Numbered from the stretch's first letter, positions 49,868 through 59,092 are shown. The stretch: 64,000 nucleotides of DNA from Anaerotruncus colihominis (GCF_010206195.1 NZ_VIQT01000018.1:17436-81435), one strand, 5' to 3'. A program made the numbers and translations. The notes: a model not told the origin generated them from the sequence alone.

Positions 49868-51130
49868 ATGGCAAAAAATTATAAGATAAAGCGTTACAAC
49901 CATATTTACCGGGGAAAGCAGCCGCTACGCGCACGGCTGCTGCGCTGGACCGCGACGATCGCCGTTGCGGCGGTGTTTGCTTTCATCGGATGGAACGCCT
50001 ATGGGCCGATCCGCGACTATTTCGCCGGTACGCTCCTGTCCGCGACGGCCGATGACGAATCTTCCTCCAGCGTGCCGGAGGAAGACGCGTCCGCAAGCAG
50101 CGGTCAGGCGGCCGCAGAGCCTGAGCCGCCCGCCGCGCCTGTGCTGCCGGCGGAGCTGCACGCCGTTTATCTGCCGGTTTCCATCATTCTTGACGAGGCG
50201 CGGCTCGATAGTATGCTCGACGCGCTTTCGCGCACGGATACAAACGCCGTTTTGTTTGATCTGAAGGACACAAACGGAACCGTGCTTTACCGCTCGCAGC
50301 TTGAATTGGTCGCCCAAGCCAAGGCACAGGCGCAAAATCCCTATGATCTTGGGCAGCTCTGTGAAAAGCTGGAGAAGAAAAGCCTCGTACCGATCGGCCG
50401 GCTCAATGCTTTTCGTGATCCGACTGCGGCCAACCGTGTTTCCGAGGCATGCGTTAAATATATGAACACCGACACCACCTGGCTTGACAATTCGCCTGAA
50501 GCGGGCGGCAAACCGTGGCTCAACCCTTACTCCGAGCTCGCGCAGGCCTATATCACGGACATTGCCGCCGAGAGCGTCTCAATGGGCGTGCGCCGCGTGA
50601 TGCTGGATAATGTGAGCTTCCCCGTCGGCTACGGACTCGAGCTGGCAACGTATGGGCCGAACGCGTCCGGCAAGACGCGTTCCGACGTGCTGGCTGAATT
50701 TATCGACGCGGCTGACGCGCGCGTTGAAGCGCTTGGGGGTGAAGTCAGCGTATACATCACAGGGCTGGCCGCGCTTGGCGCAAACAACACCTATTACGGT
50801 TCCAACCCGCTCGCGCTTGCGAACGACAACGTCACAATCGGCGTGATGCCGGCCCAGTTCGGCGACGCCTTCACGCTGGAAAGCTTTGCGCTTGAGGCGC
50901 CTGTGCTTGATCCGGGCGGTACCGTCGATTCCCTGCTCAAATTTATTGCGCCCGACCTGTCCGGCAAACAGGTTACTGCCATGGTCCAGGCGTATCCGGC
51001 CGACTACACGCTGACGAATAATAAAATGTACACTGCGGAAGATATAAAAGCGCAGACCGGCGCGGCCGCCGGCAACAATGTCGGCAGCTACATTATTTAC
51101 CATCCAGACGGCGCCTATCCGGCGCTGTGA
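49868..51130 (+). CDS. Membrane-anchored DUF4015 (GHL-type) putative glycosidase
   Basis: A 420-residue protein with a short basic N-terminus, one membrane helix (about 27-44), a Ser/Glu/Pro-rich linker (about 58-90) and an extracellular TIM-barrel-like domain. NAVLFDLKDTNGTVLYRS, GVRRVMLDNVSFP and VSVYITGLAAL fit DUF4015, a predicted glycoside hydrolase-like family found with cell-wall functions. Substrate is unknown. The ATG follows GGTGGTGAAACG. It is possibly co-transcribed with 51158-51706. Confidence 0.75.
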   Translation: MAKNYKIKRYNHIYRGKQPLRARLLRWTATIAVAAVFAFIGWNAYGPIRDYFAGTLLSATADDESSSSVPEEDASASSGQAAAEPEPPAAPVLPAELHAVYLPVSIILDEARLDSMLDALSRTDTNAVLFDLKDTNGTVLYRSQLELVAQAKAQAQNPYDLGQLCEKLEKKSLVPIGRLNAFRDPTAANRVSEACVKYMNTDTTWLDNSPEAGGKPWLNPYSELAQAYITDIAAESVSMGVRRVMLDNVSFPVGYGLELATYGPNASGKTRSDVLAEFIDAADARVEALGGEVSVYITGLAALGANNTYYGSNPLALANDNVTIGVMPAQFGDAFTLESFALEAPVLDPGGTVDSLLKFIAPDLSGKQVTAMVQAYPADYTLTNNKMYTAEDIKAQTGAAAGNNVGSYIIYHPDGAYPAL

Positions 51131-51157
51131 CAAAACTGCTTACAGGAGGTGCGGGCC

Positions 51158-51706
51158 ATGTCCTTTAAAGTCCGCCTGTTTTCGGGCGCGCCTGATTTTG
51201 AAACTCTGCATGTTGCCAAGCTGCGCGATTATCCGCTTGAACCGCGCGACTACAAGCCCTATGCGCAGGCGCGCATTTGTTTTGCTGCGGACGGGCTGCA
51301 TGTCCAGCTCCTTTCGTTCGAGTCGGAGCCGCTGCCACAAAGCGAGGCGCGCGCTGTCCTTGCGCTCACGCCCAGCGCGCCGCCGCTGATTGTTTCCCTG
51401 CGCGCCGACGGCGTTTTTTCCATCCGACGCGGCGGCGCCGATCTGTTGGACAGCGGCCGGGCCTTTGTGCATCCCTTCCAGGGTGAGGATTTACAGGGCG
51501 TTTACTGGGGTGGAAATATCCATGTGGAGCCGGCTGCATATGCCGGGGACTTTGTCCCGCATAAGGACGCCGCTTTTTTCGGGAATTTTTACAAGCTCTG
51601 CGAGCATTCAAAGCGCCCGCATTATGGCAGCTTTTATCCCGCTGACTTTTCGCAGCCGCTCGATTGTGCCGCCAACCTCGGTCCCTTTATCGTAATCGAC
51701 TATTGA
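51158..51706 (+). CDS. CBM9-like carbohydrate-binding domain protein
   Basis: A 182-residue protein without signal peptide. The order of segments (ICFAADGLHVQLLSFESEPL, EDLQGVYWGGNIHVEP, FFGNFYKLCEHSKRPHYGSF at the end) resembles stand-alone carbohydrate-binding family 9-like proteins of Clostridia. Function is unknown. The ATG at 51158 follows AGGAGG by 8 bases. The stop of the GHL gene lies 28 bp upstream. Confidence 0.6.
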   Translation: MSFKVRLFSGAPDFETLHVAKLRDYPLEPRDYKPYAQARICFAADGLHVQLLSFESEPLPQSEARAVLALTPSAPPLIVSLRADGVFSIRRGGADLLDSGRAFVHPFQGEDLQGVYWGGNIHVEPAAYAGDFVPHKDAAFFGNFYKLCEHSKRPHYGSFYPADFSQPLDCAANLGPFIVIDY

Positions 51707-51742
51707 CAGCCGGGAGAGGACCGGCAAATATGAGATGAACAG

Positions 51743-51773
51743 GAGATGCTCCGCACGGCGCATCTCTTTTTTT
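51743..51773 (+). terminator. Terminator before sdaAB
   Basis: GAGATGC / GCATCTC followed by seven T. Confidence 0.75.
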
Positions 51774-51827
51774 GGAAAATTTGGGGGCAATCGGTGCAAA
51801 CTACAGAACAGGGAGGCCGGAGCACAC

Positions 51828-52487
51828 ATGAATGTATTTGATATCATTGGGCCGATCATGATTGGCCCGTCAAGCTCCCACACGGCGGGCGCTGCGCGGA
51901 TCGGCAGGATGGCCGGCGCGCTGCTGGGCGCGCCGGCCGTGCAGGCAGAAATACGCCTGCACGGCTCGTTTGCCAAGACATATCGCGGACATGGCACCGA
52001 TAAGGCGCTGATTGCGGGTATCCTTGGAATGAAACCGGACGACGCCCGTCTGCGCGACAGCCCCGCGCTTGCAAAGCAAGCAGGGCTGTCAGTCACCATC
52101 ATTCCCGACCATATTGAAAGCGCACATCCAAATACAGCGCTGATTGCACTGACGGCGGCGGATGGACGCCGCGTCAGCGTACAGGGCGCATCGGTCGGCG
52201 GCGGAAACATCCTGATCACAAGGGTCAACGGCATGCCGGTGGAAATCACCGGGCAATACGCCTCACTGATCGTGCTGCACCGCGACGCGCCGGGCACCAT
52301 AGCCGCCGTGACGGATTGCCTTGGCAGCTATGGCGTCAATATCTGCAATTTCAGACTGGCGCGCGAGCAGAAGGGCGGCACAGCCGTGATGACAATTGAA
52401 ACGGATGGCAGTATCGACCGCGCGCTCAACGAAAAAATCCGCGCGCTGCCCAACATTATCGGCTCCACACGTCTTGAGCCTGTATGA
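51828..52487 (+). CDS. sdaAB: L-serine dehydratase, beta subunit
   Basis: A 219-residue beta subunit of the iron-sulfur L-serine dehydratase, which deaminates serine to pyruvate. It starts MNVFDIIGPIMIGPSSSHTA, the family signature with the S-S-H-T substrate loop, and ends with an ACT domain (about 147-219; YASLIVLHRDAPGTIAAVTD). The ATG at 51828 follows GGGAGG. sdaAA follows 63 bp downstream. Confidence 0.94.
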   Translation: MNVFDIIGPIMIGPSSSHTAGAARIGRMAGALLGAPAVQAEIRLHGSFAKTYRGHGTDKALIAGILGMKPDDARLRDSPALAKQAGLSVTIIPDHIESAHPNTALIALTAADGRRVSVQGASVGGGNILITRVNGMPVEITGQYASLIVLHRDAPGTIAAVTDCLGSYGVNICNFRLAREQKGGTAVMTIETDGSIDRALNEKIRALPNIIGSTRLEPV

Positions 52488-52550
52488 GCAGCCGTGGAAT
52501 TTTTTCAAGTTCTGCTTATGCCGTGCACCGCGGCGGAATGGGGGATTTAT

Positions 52551-53432
52551 ATGGAACTGCGATACAATAACCTTGCGGGCCTTGTCTGTGCGGCGACAGA
52601 AAGCGGCCGGCAGATTTCAGAGCTTGTGCTGGCCGATCAGGCGGAGCAGATGGAAAAGGACCCGGAATTTCTTTTTCAGGAGATGGACCGCCGGCTCACA
52701 GTGATGGATGAGGCAGCCGACCAGGGTGTACAGCCCGATCTACGCTCCACAAGCGGACTGACCGGCGGCAGCGCCTATCTGCTGCGGCTTGCCGCCGGCA
52801 GTGGAAATACGCTCTGCGGCAGCGTTTTCACACGCGCGCTGGCGCGTGCGCTTGCCGTTTCAGAGCTGAATGCCGCGATGGGGCGCATCGTAGCCGCGCC
52901 GACCGCCGGCTCCTGCGGGATTCTGCCCGCTGCTGTTCTGACCATGCTGCACGACCGCAGCGTACCGCGCCGTGCGTGTGTTATGAGTCTATTTACGGCG
53001 TCCGCTGTTGGAATGGTGATCGCCAACAACGCATGTCTTGCCGGAGCGCAGGGCGGCTGCCAGGCGGAGTGTGGTTCCGCCTCAGCGATGGCGGCCGCAG
53101 CGCTTGTGGAGCTGGCGGGCGGTTCTCCAAAAATGGCCGCGCACGCTGTCGCCATCGCGCTGAAAAATATTCTTGGGCTTGTCTGCGACCCTGTAGCGGG
53201 ACTGGTGGAAATCCCCTGTATCAAACGCAATGCGTCCGGCGTTGCAAACGCTTTCACAGCCGCTGAATTGGCGTTGGCCGGCGTCACAAGCGCCATTCCT
53301 GCCGACGAGGTCATCGTCGCCATGAAGCATATCGGCGACGCGATGCCCTCCGCCCTGCGTGAAACGAGCGAGGGCGGGCTTGCGGCAACACCCACCGGCC
53401 GCCGCCTGGCCGCTGAATTATTTGGCATGTGA
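52551..53432 (+). CDS. sdaAA: L-serine dehydratase, alpha subunit
   Basis: A 293-residue alpha subunit that carries the [4Fe-4S] cluster. Key parts are STSGLTGGSAYLLRLAAGSG, IVAAPTAGSCGILPAAVLTM (cysteine ligand), and ACLAGAQGGCQAECGSASAM with the other cysteines, then GLVCDPVAGLVEIPCIKRNA. The enzyme is oxygen-sensitive, which fits an anaerobe. The ATG at 52551 follows GGGGGA; the frame extends upstream without support. Confidence 0.94.
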   Translation: MELRYNNLAGLVCAATESGRQISELVLADQAEQMEKDPEFLFQEMDRRLTVMDEAADQGVQPDLRSTSGLTGGSAYLLRLAAGSGNTLCGSVFTRALARALAVSELNAAMGRIVAAPTAGSCGILPAAVLTMLHDRSVPRRACVMSLFTASAVGMVIANNACLAGAQGGCQAECGSASAMAAAALVELAGGSPKMAAHAVAIALKNILGLVCDPVAGLVEIPCIKRNASGVANAFTAAELALAGVTSAIPADEVIVAMKHIGDAMPSALRETSEGGLAATPTGRRLAAELFGM

Positions 53433-53647
53433 ACAAAAAAGCCCGGCGTCACAGAAAATCCGTATCAGCGCTAAAATTTGTAACGGTACAGGCCGATTAT
53501 TGAATGTGCGGGGGCGTTCATGAGGAAATCTGTCACTTAAATTCCTTTTATCTCCATTTTTCTCGCCAATTTACCATTATATGTAAAATTCATGACAAAA
53601 CGGTAACAAAATAAAAAGAAAAAGTTACAAACTGGTTACAAAAACAC

Positions 53648-53676
53648 TTGACATTTCCTTTTCGCTACGCTATAAT
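53648..53676 (+). promoter_or_regulatory. Perfect consensus promoter of the surface protein gene
   Basis: TTGACA (53648-53653), 17-bp spacer, TATAAT (53671-53676). GGTAAC/GTTACA motifs repeat around it at 53602, 53624, 53635 and 53678. Confidence 0.9.
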
Positions 53677-53759
53677 TGGTAACAGTTAAGGGATTGGTTG
53701 GAGGACCACCCGCAACAAACCAATTTTAGAAACTGATTTTTGCAAGGAGGATATTTGCA

Positions 53760-55013
53760 ATGAACATGAAAAAGGTTCTTTGCGCGATGCTCGCCGGCGC
53801 TACCGTCCTGAGCATGAGCGCAGTCTCCGTGTTCGCTGCCACTGTTGGGATGCGGAATGCATATGACGGCGACGGCGAGGTGAGCGATAAGGTGCCTAAC
53901 GGCCTTGGCGCTTGGAACGGCCTGCTTTCCTCGACTCTGTCGATCGATCCGATCCGCCCCGGCTCCACGGTTTATATCCCGCTGTATGGGAACATGAATG
54001 ATGCGCTTAGAGCCAGCGGCGGTTTCCTCGCTTATTGCGAAGACATCACCGATACGGATTACTTCAAGTACAGTCTCAAGAAGGACACCAACGGCAAGCT
54101 CATCAAGAACATCACCGTTGTCGACGACAAGAAGCTCGGCGATTATGACCGCGCCGCTTATCTGAAGATCGAGGTGGCCGACACGACCGCTACCAGCGAG
54201 AACAAGACCACTGGTACAATCGAGTTCAAGGCCAAGAACGATCTGAGCTACTATGCTAATAAGAACAATAAGCCGCGCAGCTCTGGCGCAAATTCTGGCA
54301 CTATTCCCTTCAATTGGACCAAGAACGACACTCTGTCCATCAAGTACACCATGTGGGTTTCCAACGAGACCGTCGGCAACGATGACAACCCGGATACGGG
54401 CGACGGCATCGTGATGAAGCCGGATTCGAACGACACGAACGTCCTCATTTGGGGCGATGATCGTGCGGCGCTCGAGTTCGAGTCTGACGACGACGCTTCG
54501 AAGTTCTATGCGAAGCTCTCCACGAAGTCCATGGGCGACATCTACACCGAGTACGGCGATCCTGCCGATGCGGATCTGTGGTTCTATGACTTTGTCGGCA
54601 GCTCCACAATCCCGTCCACTTCCCGCGCTTGGCTGACCCTGGGTGTTCCGTGGGATGACAACGATGATTACACCCCGGATCCGGACGCTTGCTATATCTA
54701 CGAGCTCAATGCTGACGGCTATCTGGTCGACGTGACCCATAAGTTCAGCTTCAGCGAGGATGCTCGCGAGATCCCTGGCTGGTCCATCCAGACCCGCACG
54801 CTCGGCACCTATATCATCTCCGACACCGAGCTTGATGTTGACAACTCCTATGTTGATCCCGGCGAGACTGGTAACAGCAATGCCCCGACCACCTCTACTC
54901 CGGACAAAAACATCCCGAACACCGGTTCCAGTGACATGGTGAACGTGGCCGTTATGGCTGGCGTCCTCTCTCTGGCCGTTGCCGGCGCTGTTGCGTTCCG
55001 CAAAGCGAAATAA
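53760..55013 (+). CDS. Secreted surface protein with IPNTG-type C-terminal anchor
   Basis: A 417-residue acidic, Asp/Asn/Thr-rich protein. It has a Sec signal (residues 1-27, cut after VFA), a long domain without recognised family, a Thr/Pro linker, and an end IPNTGSSDMVNVAVMAGVLS followed by AVAFRKAK: sorting-like motif, membrane helix and basic tail, as in sortase substrates. The lysine codons are almost all AAG and the promoter is perfect, so it is probably very abundant, perhaps an envelope layer protein. AAGGAGG lies 9 bases before the ATG. Confidence 0.8.
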   Translation: MNMKKVLCAMLAGATVLSMSAVSVFAATVGMRNAYDGDGEVSDKVPNGLGAWNGLLSSTLSIDPIRPGSTVYIPLYGNMNDALRASGGFLAYCEDITDTDYFKYSLKKDTNGKLIKNITVVDDKKLGDYDRAAYLKIEVADTTATSENKTTGTIEFKAKNDLSYYANKNNKPRSSGANSGTIPFNWTKNDTLSIKYTMWVSNETVGNDDNPDTGDGIVMKPDSNDTNVLIWGDDRAALEFESDDDASKFYAKLSTKSMGDIYTEYGDPADADLWFYDFVGSSTIPSTSRAWLTLGVPWDDNDDYTPDPDACYIYELNADGYLVDVTHKFSFSEDAREIPGWSIQTRTLGTYIISDTELDVDNSYVDPGETGNSNAPTTSTPDKNIPNTGSSDMVNVAVMAGVLSLAVAGAVAFRKAK

Positions 55014-55041
55014 TCTATCCTAGTTTAGATTCTTTCTGAAT

Positions 55042-55082
55042 AAAATCCCCGTCGGTTGCCTCCACAACCGGCGGGGATTTTA
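55042..55082 (+). terminator. Terminator of the surface protein gene
   Basis: AAAATCCCCG ... CGGGGATTTT with inner GGTTG/CAACC stem, followed by TATA. Confidence 0.85.
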
Positions 55083-55088
55083 TAAATG

Positions 55089-55141
55089 ATCCGCAAAGCA
55101 TAAAAGCCGCCCAAGCCAGGCGGCTTTTATGCTTTGCGGAT
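55089..55141. repeat. Perfect 23-bp inverted repeat
   Basis: Arms beginning ATCCGCAAAGCATAAAAGCC flank a 7-base loop. It has no T run and no gene to serve, so it may be a small mobile palindrome rather than a terminator. Confidence 0.7.
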
Positions 55142-55216
55142 GCTGCCCGTGCTGTGAGGCAAAACGAAAATGGCGGGGGGCGCCAAATCAATTTAATGTA
55201 AACATATCGCCTCTGT

Positions 55217-55260
55217 AAAACAGCCCCGCGACAATCCCAGGCTTGCCGCGGGGCTGTTTA
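55217..55260 (-). terminator. Terminator of the lipoprotein gene
   Basis: AAACAGCCCCGCG / CGCGGGGCTGTTT followed by TTTAC on the minus strand. Confidence 0.8.
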
Positions 55261-55268
55261 AATGGCAT

Positions 55269-55730
55269 TCAGCGCGCCAGCGCAGGACCAAGCGTATCCT
55301 CCAAAAGGGCGCAAACGCTCTCATCCGTTCCATCATAAGACGCAATCAAATTTCCATTGCAGTAAAATGTACTAAGCTCCGATCCATGCATATCCGATAC
55401 AAACCGGCTGGCTGCTTGCGCCGCTTCGGCAGCATCTGCATATTCATACAGGGTAAGCTCTCCATTTTCGCCCAAATTAGCCTCATATCGGGTGCCGCCA
55501 CCGCGCCAATGGAACACGGCCTGTCCAAGCTCACCCGAAGCAAGCAAACGCGAGGCAAGCTGTTCGGCGGTTTCACCTGTATCCGGGCTGTTGTCGGATG
55601 ACCCGGACAACAGCGCCAATTCAATATAAGATGACGTCGCCGACATGTCCACATCAGATACGTCTGAAGCACATCCCACAAGAAGCAGCAGCGCCGCAAG
55701 TGACGCCGCAAAAATTATTTTACAATTCAC
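55269..55730 (-). CDS. Small lipoprotein
   Basis: A 153-residue lipoprotein with a clear signal (NCKIIFAASLAALLLLVGC, lipid-modified Cys20), a Ser/Asp-rich stretch, and a soluble part (about 50-150) with helix-strand alternation. No family was recognised. It probably sits on the outer face of the membrane. Its gene is a single unit on the minus strand. Confidence 0.75.
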   Translation of the reverse strand: MNCKIIFAASLAALLLLVGCASDVSDVDMSATSSYIELALLSGSSDNSPDTGETAEQLASRLLASGELGQAVFHWRGGGTRYEANLGENGELTLYEYADAAEAAQAASRFVSDMHGSELSTFYCNGNLIASYDGTDESVCALLEDTLGPALAR

Positions 55731-55760
55731 CGGCCGATTCCCTCCCCTTTGACCGGCTGG

Positions 55761-55812
55761 TTAGGGCTTGTTTGAAAGCAGATGAATCACCATATTTTTC
55801 AAACAAGGCTTA
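55761..55812. mobile_element. MITE family C, copy 2
   Basis: TTAGGGCTTGTTTGAAA and TTTCAAACAAGGCTTA face each other over 52 bp. Sister of 24495-24542. Confidence 0.6.
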
Positions 55813-55914
55813 GTCCAGCTGCTTAAACAGTGCGGTTTCTGTAAACAATTGCTGCATCCATATGGTAAAATTTTTCATCAAGCAAACACTTTACGAGTCC
55901 CGCATATGGCTGTA

Positions 55915-56448
55915 CTATGTTCGCCGTACAGAAAAACAGATATGCGGCATATCTATGCCATAATAGTGCTTCACGAACATTCCGCGCGGATTCATATCCA
56001 TGCGGCGCGCCACACGCTGCGAAGCAAAATTTGTGTCACGGATAATTGAAAAAACCTCGTCAAAGCCGAGCATATCAAACGCATAATTGCGGCATGCACA
56101 TGCAGCCTCTGTAGCATAGCCGCAATGCCAATGGGCGCGTTCCAACAGATATCCGATCTCTGGCACATAAGCGCCGCCGCAATCCTGCATTGTAACGCCA
56201 CACTGGCCGATCATTCGGCCCGAATCACGCAAAAAAACACCCCACAGCCCAAATCCATATTTCGCATACCGGGCACGCTGCCGGTCAAGCCATGCCTGTA
56301 CTTCTCGGTCGTCGAATGCGTGCGCATAGGCGTACATCGTCTGTTCATCCTGTAAAACACGTTTCATCGCATGCAAATCCGTCTGCTCCAAGGTGCGCAA
56401 AAACAGGCGCGGCGTTGTAATAACCGCGCCTGAGACAGGTTGCGTCAT
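55915..56448 (-). CDS. GNAT-family N-acetyltransferase (RimJ/RimL type)
   Basis: A 177-residue acetyltransferase: TTPRLFLRTLEQTDLHAMKR at the start, GLWGVFLRDSGRMIGQCGV, then PEIGYLLERAHWHCGYATEA with the acetyl-CoA-binding region, and NFASQRVARRMDMNPRG. Family members acetylate N-termini of ribosomal proteins or small amines. Its start overlaps the end of the SmsB gene by 4 bp, so they form an operon. Confidence 0.88.
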   Translation of the reverse strand: MTQPVSGAVITTPRLFLRTLEQTDLHAMKRVLQDEQTMYAYAHAFDDREVQAWLDRQRARYAKYGFGLWGVFLRDSGRMIGQCGVTMQDCGGAYVPEIGYLLERAHWHCGYATEAACACRNYAFDMLGFDEVFSIIRDTNFASQRVARRMDMNPRGMFVKHYYGIDMPHICFSVRRT

Positions 56449-57362
56449 TTCAAAAACCCTTCGATGATCTTGGCCTCCGCTTCCTCCTCGGTCAACCCGA
56501 GCGTCATCAGCTTAACAAGCTGTTCCCCGGCAATCTTGCCAATAGCCGCCTCATGGATGAGAGATGCGTCTATATTTGCGGCCGTCAACTCCGGAATGGC
56601 GCTTACAACACCCTGATCCATGATGATCGCATCACATTCCGAATGGCCCGTGCAGCGTGTATTTCCATTGATACGCGATCGAAACACCTGGCGCGACAGT
56701 CCGCGCGCAACAGAACGCGACACAAGATCAACGCCCGCGTCCTCTCCGTCGAGATCGACTGTAAAATCAGATTCAGCCGTCTGTACGCCGTGCGTCATGA
56801 GCTTTTCCCGGATTACAAGCCGTGCGCGCGGCCCCAGTGACGCCGTTGTCAAACGCTTTGTTGAATCGACGCCCTTGATCTGCGTTGTATCCATTTTCAT
56901 GTAACCGTCTTCTGCAATTTGTACCTGTGTCTGTGGATTGATAATCCGCTTGCCGGTTCCTTCCCCCGTTCCAACATGCTTTTCCAGATAAAGCACACGC
57001 GCGCCTTTACCGATGAAAAAACGATGAATGCCATTGTGCTGTGCTTCCTCCTCCCCATCGCTATGCACGCCGCATCCGGCTACAATCGTTATATCGGACC
57101 CATCTCCAATATAAAAATCGTTGTACACAAGGTCATGCACGCCGGCATGTGTGACACAGGCAGGAATATAGACAGATTCCCCTGTTGTCCCGGGCAAAAC
57201 CCGGATATCAATGCCCGGTTCGCTTGTTTTTGGTGTGATACGGATATGATCAGTCGATTGACGGCCGGCGCACTGCCCATCCTCCCGAATATTATAAGCG
57301 CCAGCCGGTTTGCCGGAAAGCTCCGACACAATTTCCATAAGCATCTGTGTGATCTTATTCAT
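56445..57362 (-). CDS. SufB/SufD-like scaffold of a minimal Fe-S assembly system (SmsB)
   Basis: A 305-residue SufBD-family protein, shorter than SufB (about 470) and SufD (about 420). The beta-helix core is seen in HRFFIGKGARVLYLEKHVGT and the C-terminal CTGHSECDAIIMD and LIHEAAIGKIAGEQLVKLMT. With a SufC-type ATPase and no sufS, sufU or sufE nearby it fits the two-gene SUF-like minimal system (SmsCB) of anaerobes. It would build iron-sulfur clusters with SmsC. The ATG at 57362 follows AGGAGG; its start overlaps the smsC stop. Confidence 0.85.
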   Translation of the reverse strand: MNKITQMLMEIVSELSGKPAGAYNIREDGQCAGRQSTDHIRITPKTSEPGIDIRVLPGTTGESVYIPACVTHAGVHDLVYNDFYIGDGSDITIVAGCGVHSDGEEEAQHNGIHRFFIGKGARVLYLEKHVGTGEGTGKRIINPQTQVQIAEDGYMKMDTTQIKGVDSTKRLTTASLGPRARLVIREKLMTHGVQTAESDFTVDLDGEDAGVDLVSRSVARGLSRQVFRSRINGNTRCTGHSECDAIIMDQGVVSAIPELTAANIDASLIHEAAIGKIAGEQLVKLMTLGLTEEEAEAKIIEGFLK

Positions 57363-58083
57363 AACAGCCGGCCTCCTTTGTACAAAACGCACAACGTTCG
57401 CCGCCACAGACCAGGCTGGGCAAAATTTCGTCGCGCGGGCCTTGGCGGACGACCCTGCCATCGGCAAGCACAATGATGTCGTCCGCAATCTCAAGAATTC
57501 GCTCCTGATGCGAGATGACGACAATCGACCCCTTTGTCTGCGCGCGCAGCTTCTGAAAAACGTCGATCAAATTTTGAAAGCTCCACAGATCGATACCCGC
57601 TTCCGGTTCGTCGAAAATGGAAAGGCGCGCACCGCGCATCATAACCATCGCAATTTCAATGCGCTTGATTTCACCGCCGGACAAGCTCGCGTTCACCTCA
57701 CGGTCAACATAGTCCCTCGCGCAAAGCCCCACATCGCTGAGCGCTGTACAGAGCCGCTGTTCACTCAAGCTTCCCCCCGCGGCAAGTTCCACAAGATCAC
57801 GCACTGTTAACCCTTTAAAGCGCACAGGCTGTTGAAATGCAAATCCGATGCCGAGCCGCGCGCGGTCGGTAATCGATTTTTGTGTGATATCCTGTCCGTC
57901 AAGCAGCAGCGCGCCGGATGTGGGCACGGTAATCCCCGCGGCCACACGCGCAAGCGTCGACTTACCGCCGCCGTTCGGTCCTGTGATCGCAACAAAACGG
58001 CTGTTGCCAATTGTGAGATTGACGTTGTGCAGAATTTCATGATTGCCGTCGATATCAACGCTGATCTGCCGAAGTTCCAACAT
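57355..58083 (-). CDS. SufC-like ATPase of a minimal Fe-S assembly system (SmsC)
   Basis: A 242-residue ABC ATPase: Walker A GPNGGGKSTLARVA, signature LSGGEIKRIEIA, Walker B LSIFDEPEAGID and switch His in VVISHQ. The order and spacing are those of SufC, and the C-terminal CGGERCAFCTKEAGCYE adds four cysteines not usual in SufC. It powers cluster assembly with the downstream SufBD-like protein. The start at 58083 precedes MLELRQISVDIDG. Confidence 0.87.
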   Translation of the reverse strand: MLELRQISVDIDGNHEILHNVNLTIGNSRFVAITGPNGGGKSTLARVAAGITVPTSGALLLDGQDITQKSITDRARLGIGFAFQQPVRFKGLTVRDLVELAAGGSLSEQRLCTALSDVGLCARDYVDREVNASLSGGEIKRIEIAMVMMRGARLSIFDEPEAGIDLWSFQNLIDVFQKLRAQTKGSIVVISHQERILEIADDIIVLADGRVVRQGPRDEILPSLVCGGERCAFCTKEAGCYE

Positions 58084-58128
58084 GATCAAGCACCAGCCTC
58101 TTTCCAATAAGTTAAAATCAAAATACGT

Positions 58129-58926
58129 TCAGCCCAGCGCAACATCCAAAACCATCATTACCACAAATCCAATCAGGACGCCAGCTGTACCAACATGCGA
58201 ATGCTCGCCAAGATGCGCCTCGGGGATCAATTCCTCGACGACAACATAGATCATCGCCCCCGCTGCAAACGCAAGCAGCCATGGCATCAACGGCGCAATG
58301 GAGCCGGCCAGAAAGACGGTCAGGACGCCGCCAATTGGCTCAACAACCCCCGAAAGCGCGCCATAGATAAAGCTGCGCGTGCGCGAAAGCCCTTCCTGAC
58401 GCAGCGGTAAAGAAATGGCTGCGCCTTCCGGGAAGTTTTGCAGGCCGATTCCAATGGCCAGCGCGAGCGCGCCCGCAAGCGTAGCCGCTTCGCCGTCCTG
58501 AGCCGCAAGCGCGAAGGAAAGGCCGACAGCCATCCCTTCGGGCAAATTGTGCAGCGTAACGGCGAACACAAGCATCGTCGTACGCCGCAAACGGGCCGGC
58601 AGCCCCTCCGGCTGGTCGCTGCCAGGATGCAGATGAGGCAGCAGCCGGTCAAGCGACTGCAAAAAAACCGCGCCGATCAGAAAACCTCCGGCAGCCGGCA
58701 GCCAGCCGGGTGTCCCCTGCTCCCCGGCCATCTCGATCGCCGGCATGAGCAGCGACCAGACAGACGCCGCGATCATTACCCCAGCGGCAAATCCAAGAAA
58801 CGCTTGTTGAAACGCAGCCTTGATTTCACCACGAAAAAAGAACACCATTGCTGCGCCGAGAGCTGTCATCAGGCAAGTAAAGCCTGTCCCGGCCAATGCC
58901 GAAAGAGCTGGATGCATTACACTCAT
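58129..58926 (-). CDS. ZIP-family metal transporter
   Basis: A 265-residue, eight-helix transporter of the ZIP (GufA/ZupT) family. The metal-path motifs HNLPEGMAVGLSFALA and QNFPEGAAISLPLRQEGLSR are complete, and AYVVVEELIPEAH-like IYVVVEELIPEAHLGEHSH closes the protein. It would import Zn2+, Fe2+ or Mn2+. The ATG at 58926 follows AGGTGA. An MntR-type regulator gene lies just upstream on the same strand. Confidence 0.9.
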   Translation of the reverse strand: MSVMHPALSALAGTGFTCLMTALGAAMVFFFRGEIKAAFQQAFLGFAAGVMIAASVWSLLMPAIEMAGEQGTPGWLPAAGGFLIGAVFLQSLDRLLPHLHPGSDQPEGLPARLRRTTMLVFAVTLHNLPEGMAVGLSFALAAQDGEAATLAGALALAIGIGLQNFPEGAAISLPLRQEGLSRTRSFIYGALSGVVEPIGGVLTVFLAGSIAPLMPWLLAFAAGAMIYVVVEELIPEAHLGEHSHVGTAGVLIGFVVMMVLDVALG

Positions 58927-59092
58927 TCCATTCACCTGTTCCGCCGCTTCGCACCAGCACAAAACGACCGCAGAGCGACAATTATCTTACCATGCGAAGC
59001 GTAAGGTTGATAAGACGTTTTTCAATCTTGAGTCCGCCTCTCACGTCCAACTTACATGCGGCAGCGCCCTCATGCCGGTAAGGCTGCGCCAT

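Noticed and set aside
49868..51706. Missing rnfB/rnfG among genes after the Rnf-like cluster
   Set aside because: These genes encode a DUF4015-type and a CBM9-like protein, with no ferredoxin or FMN-threonine motifs.
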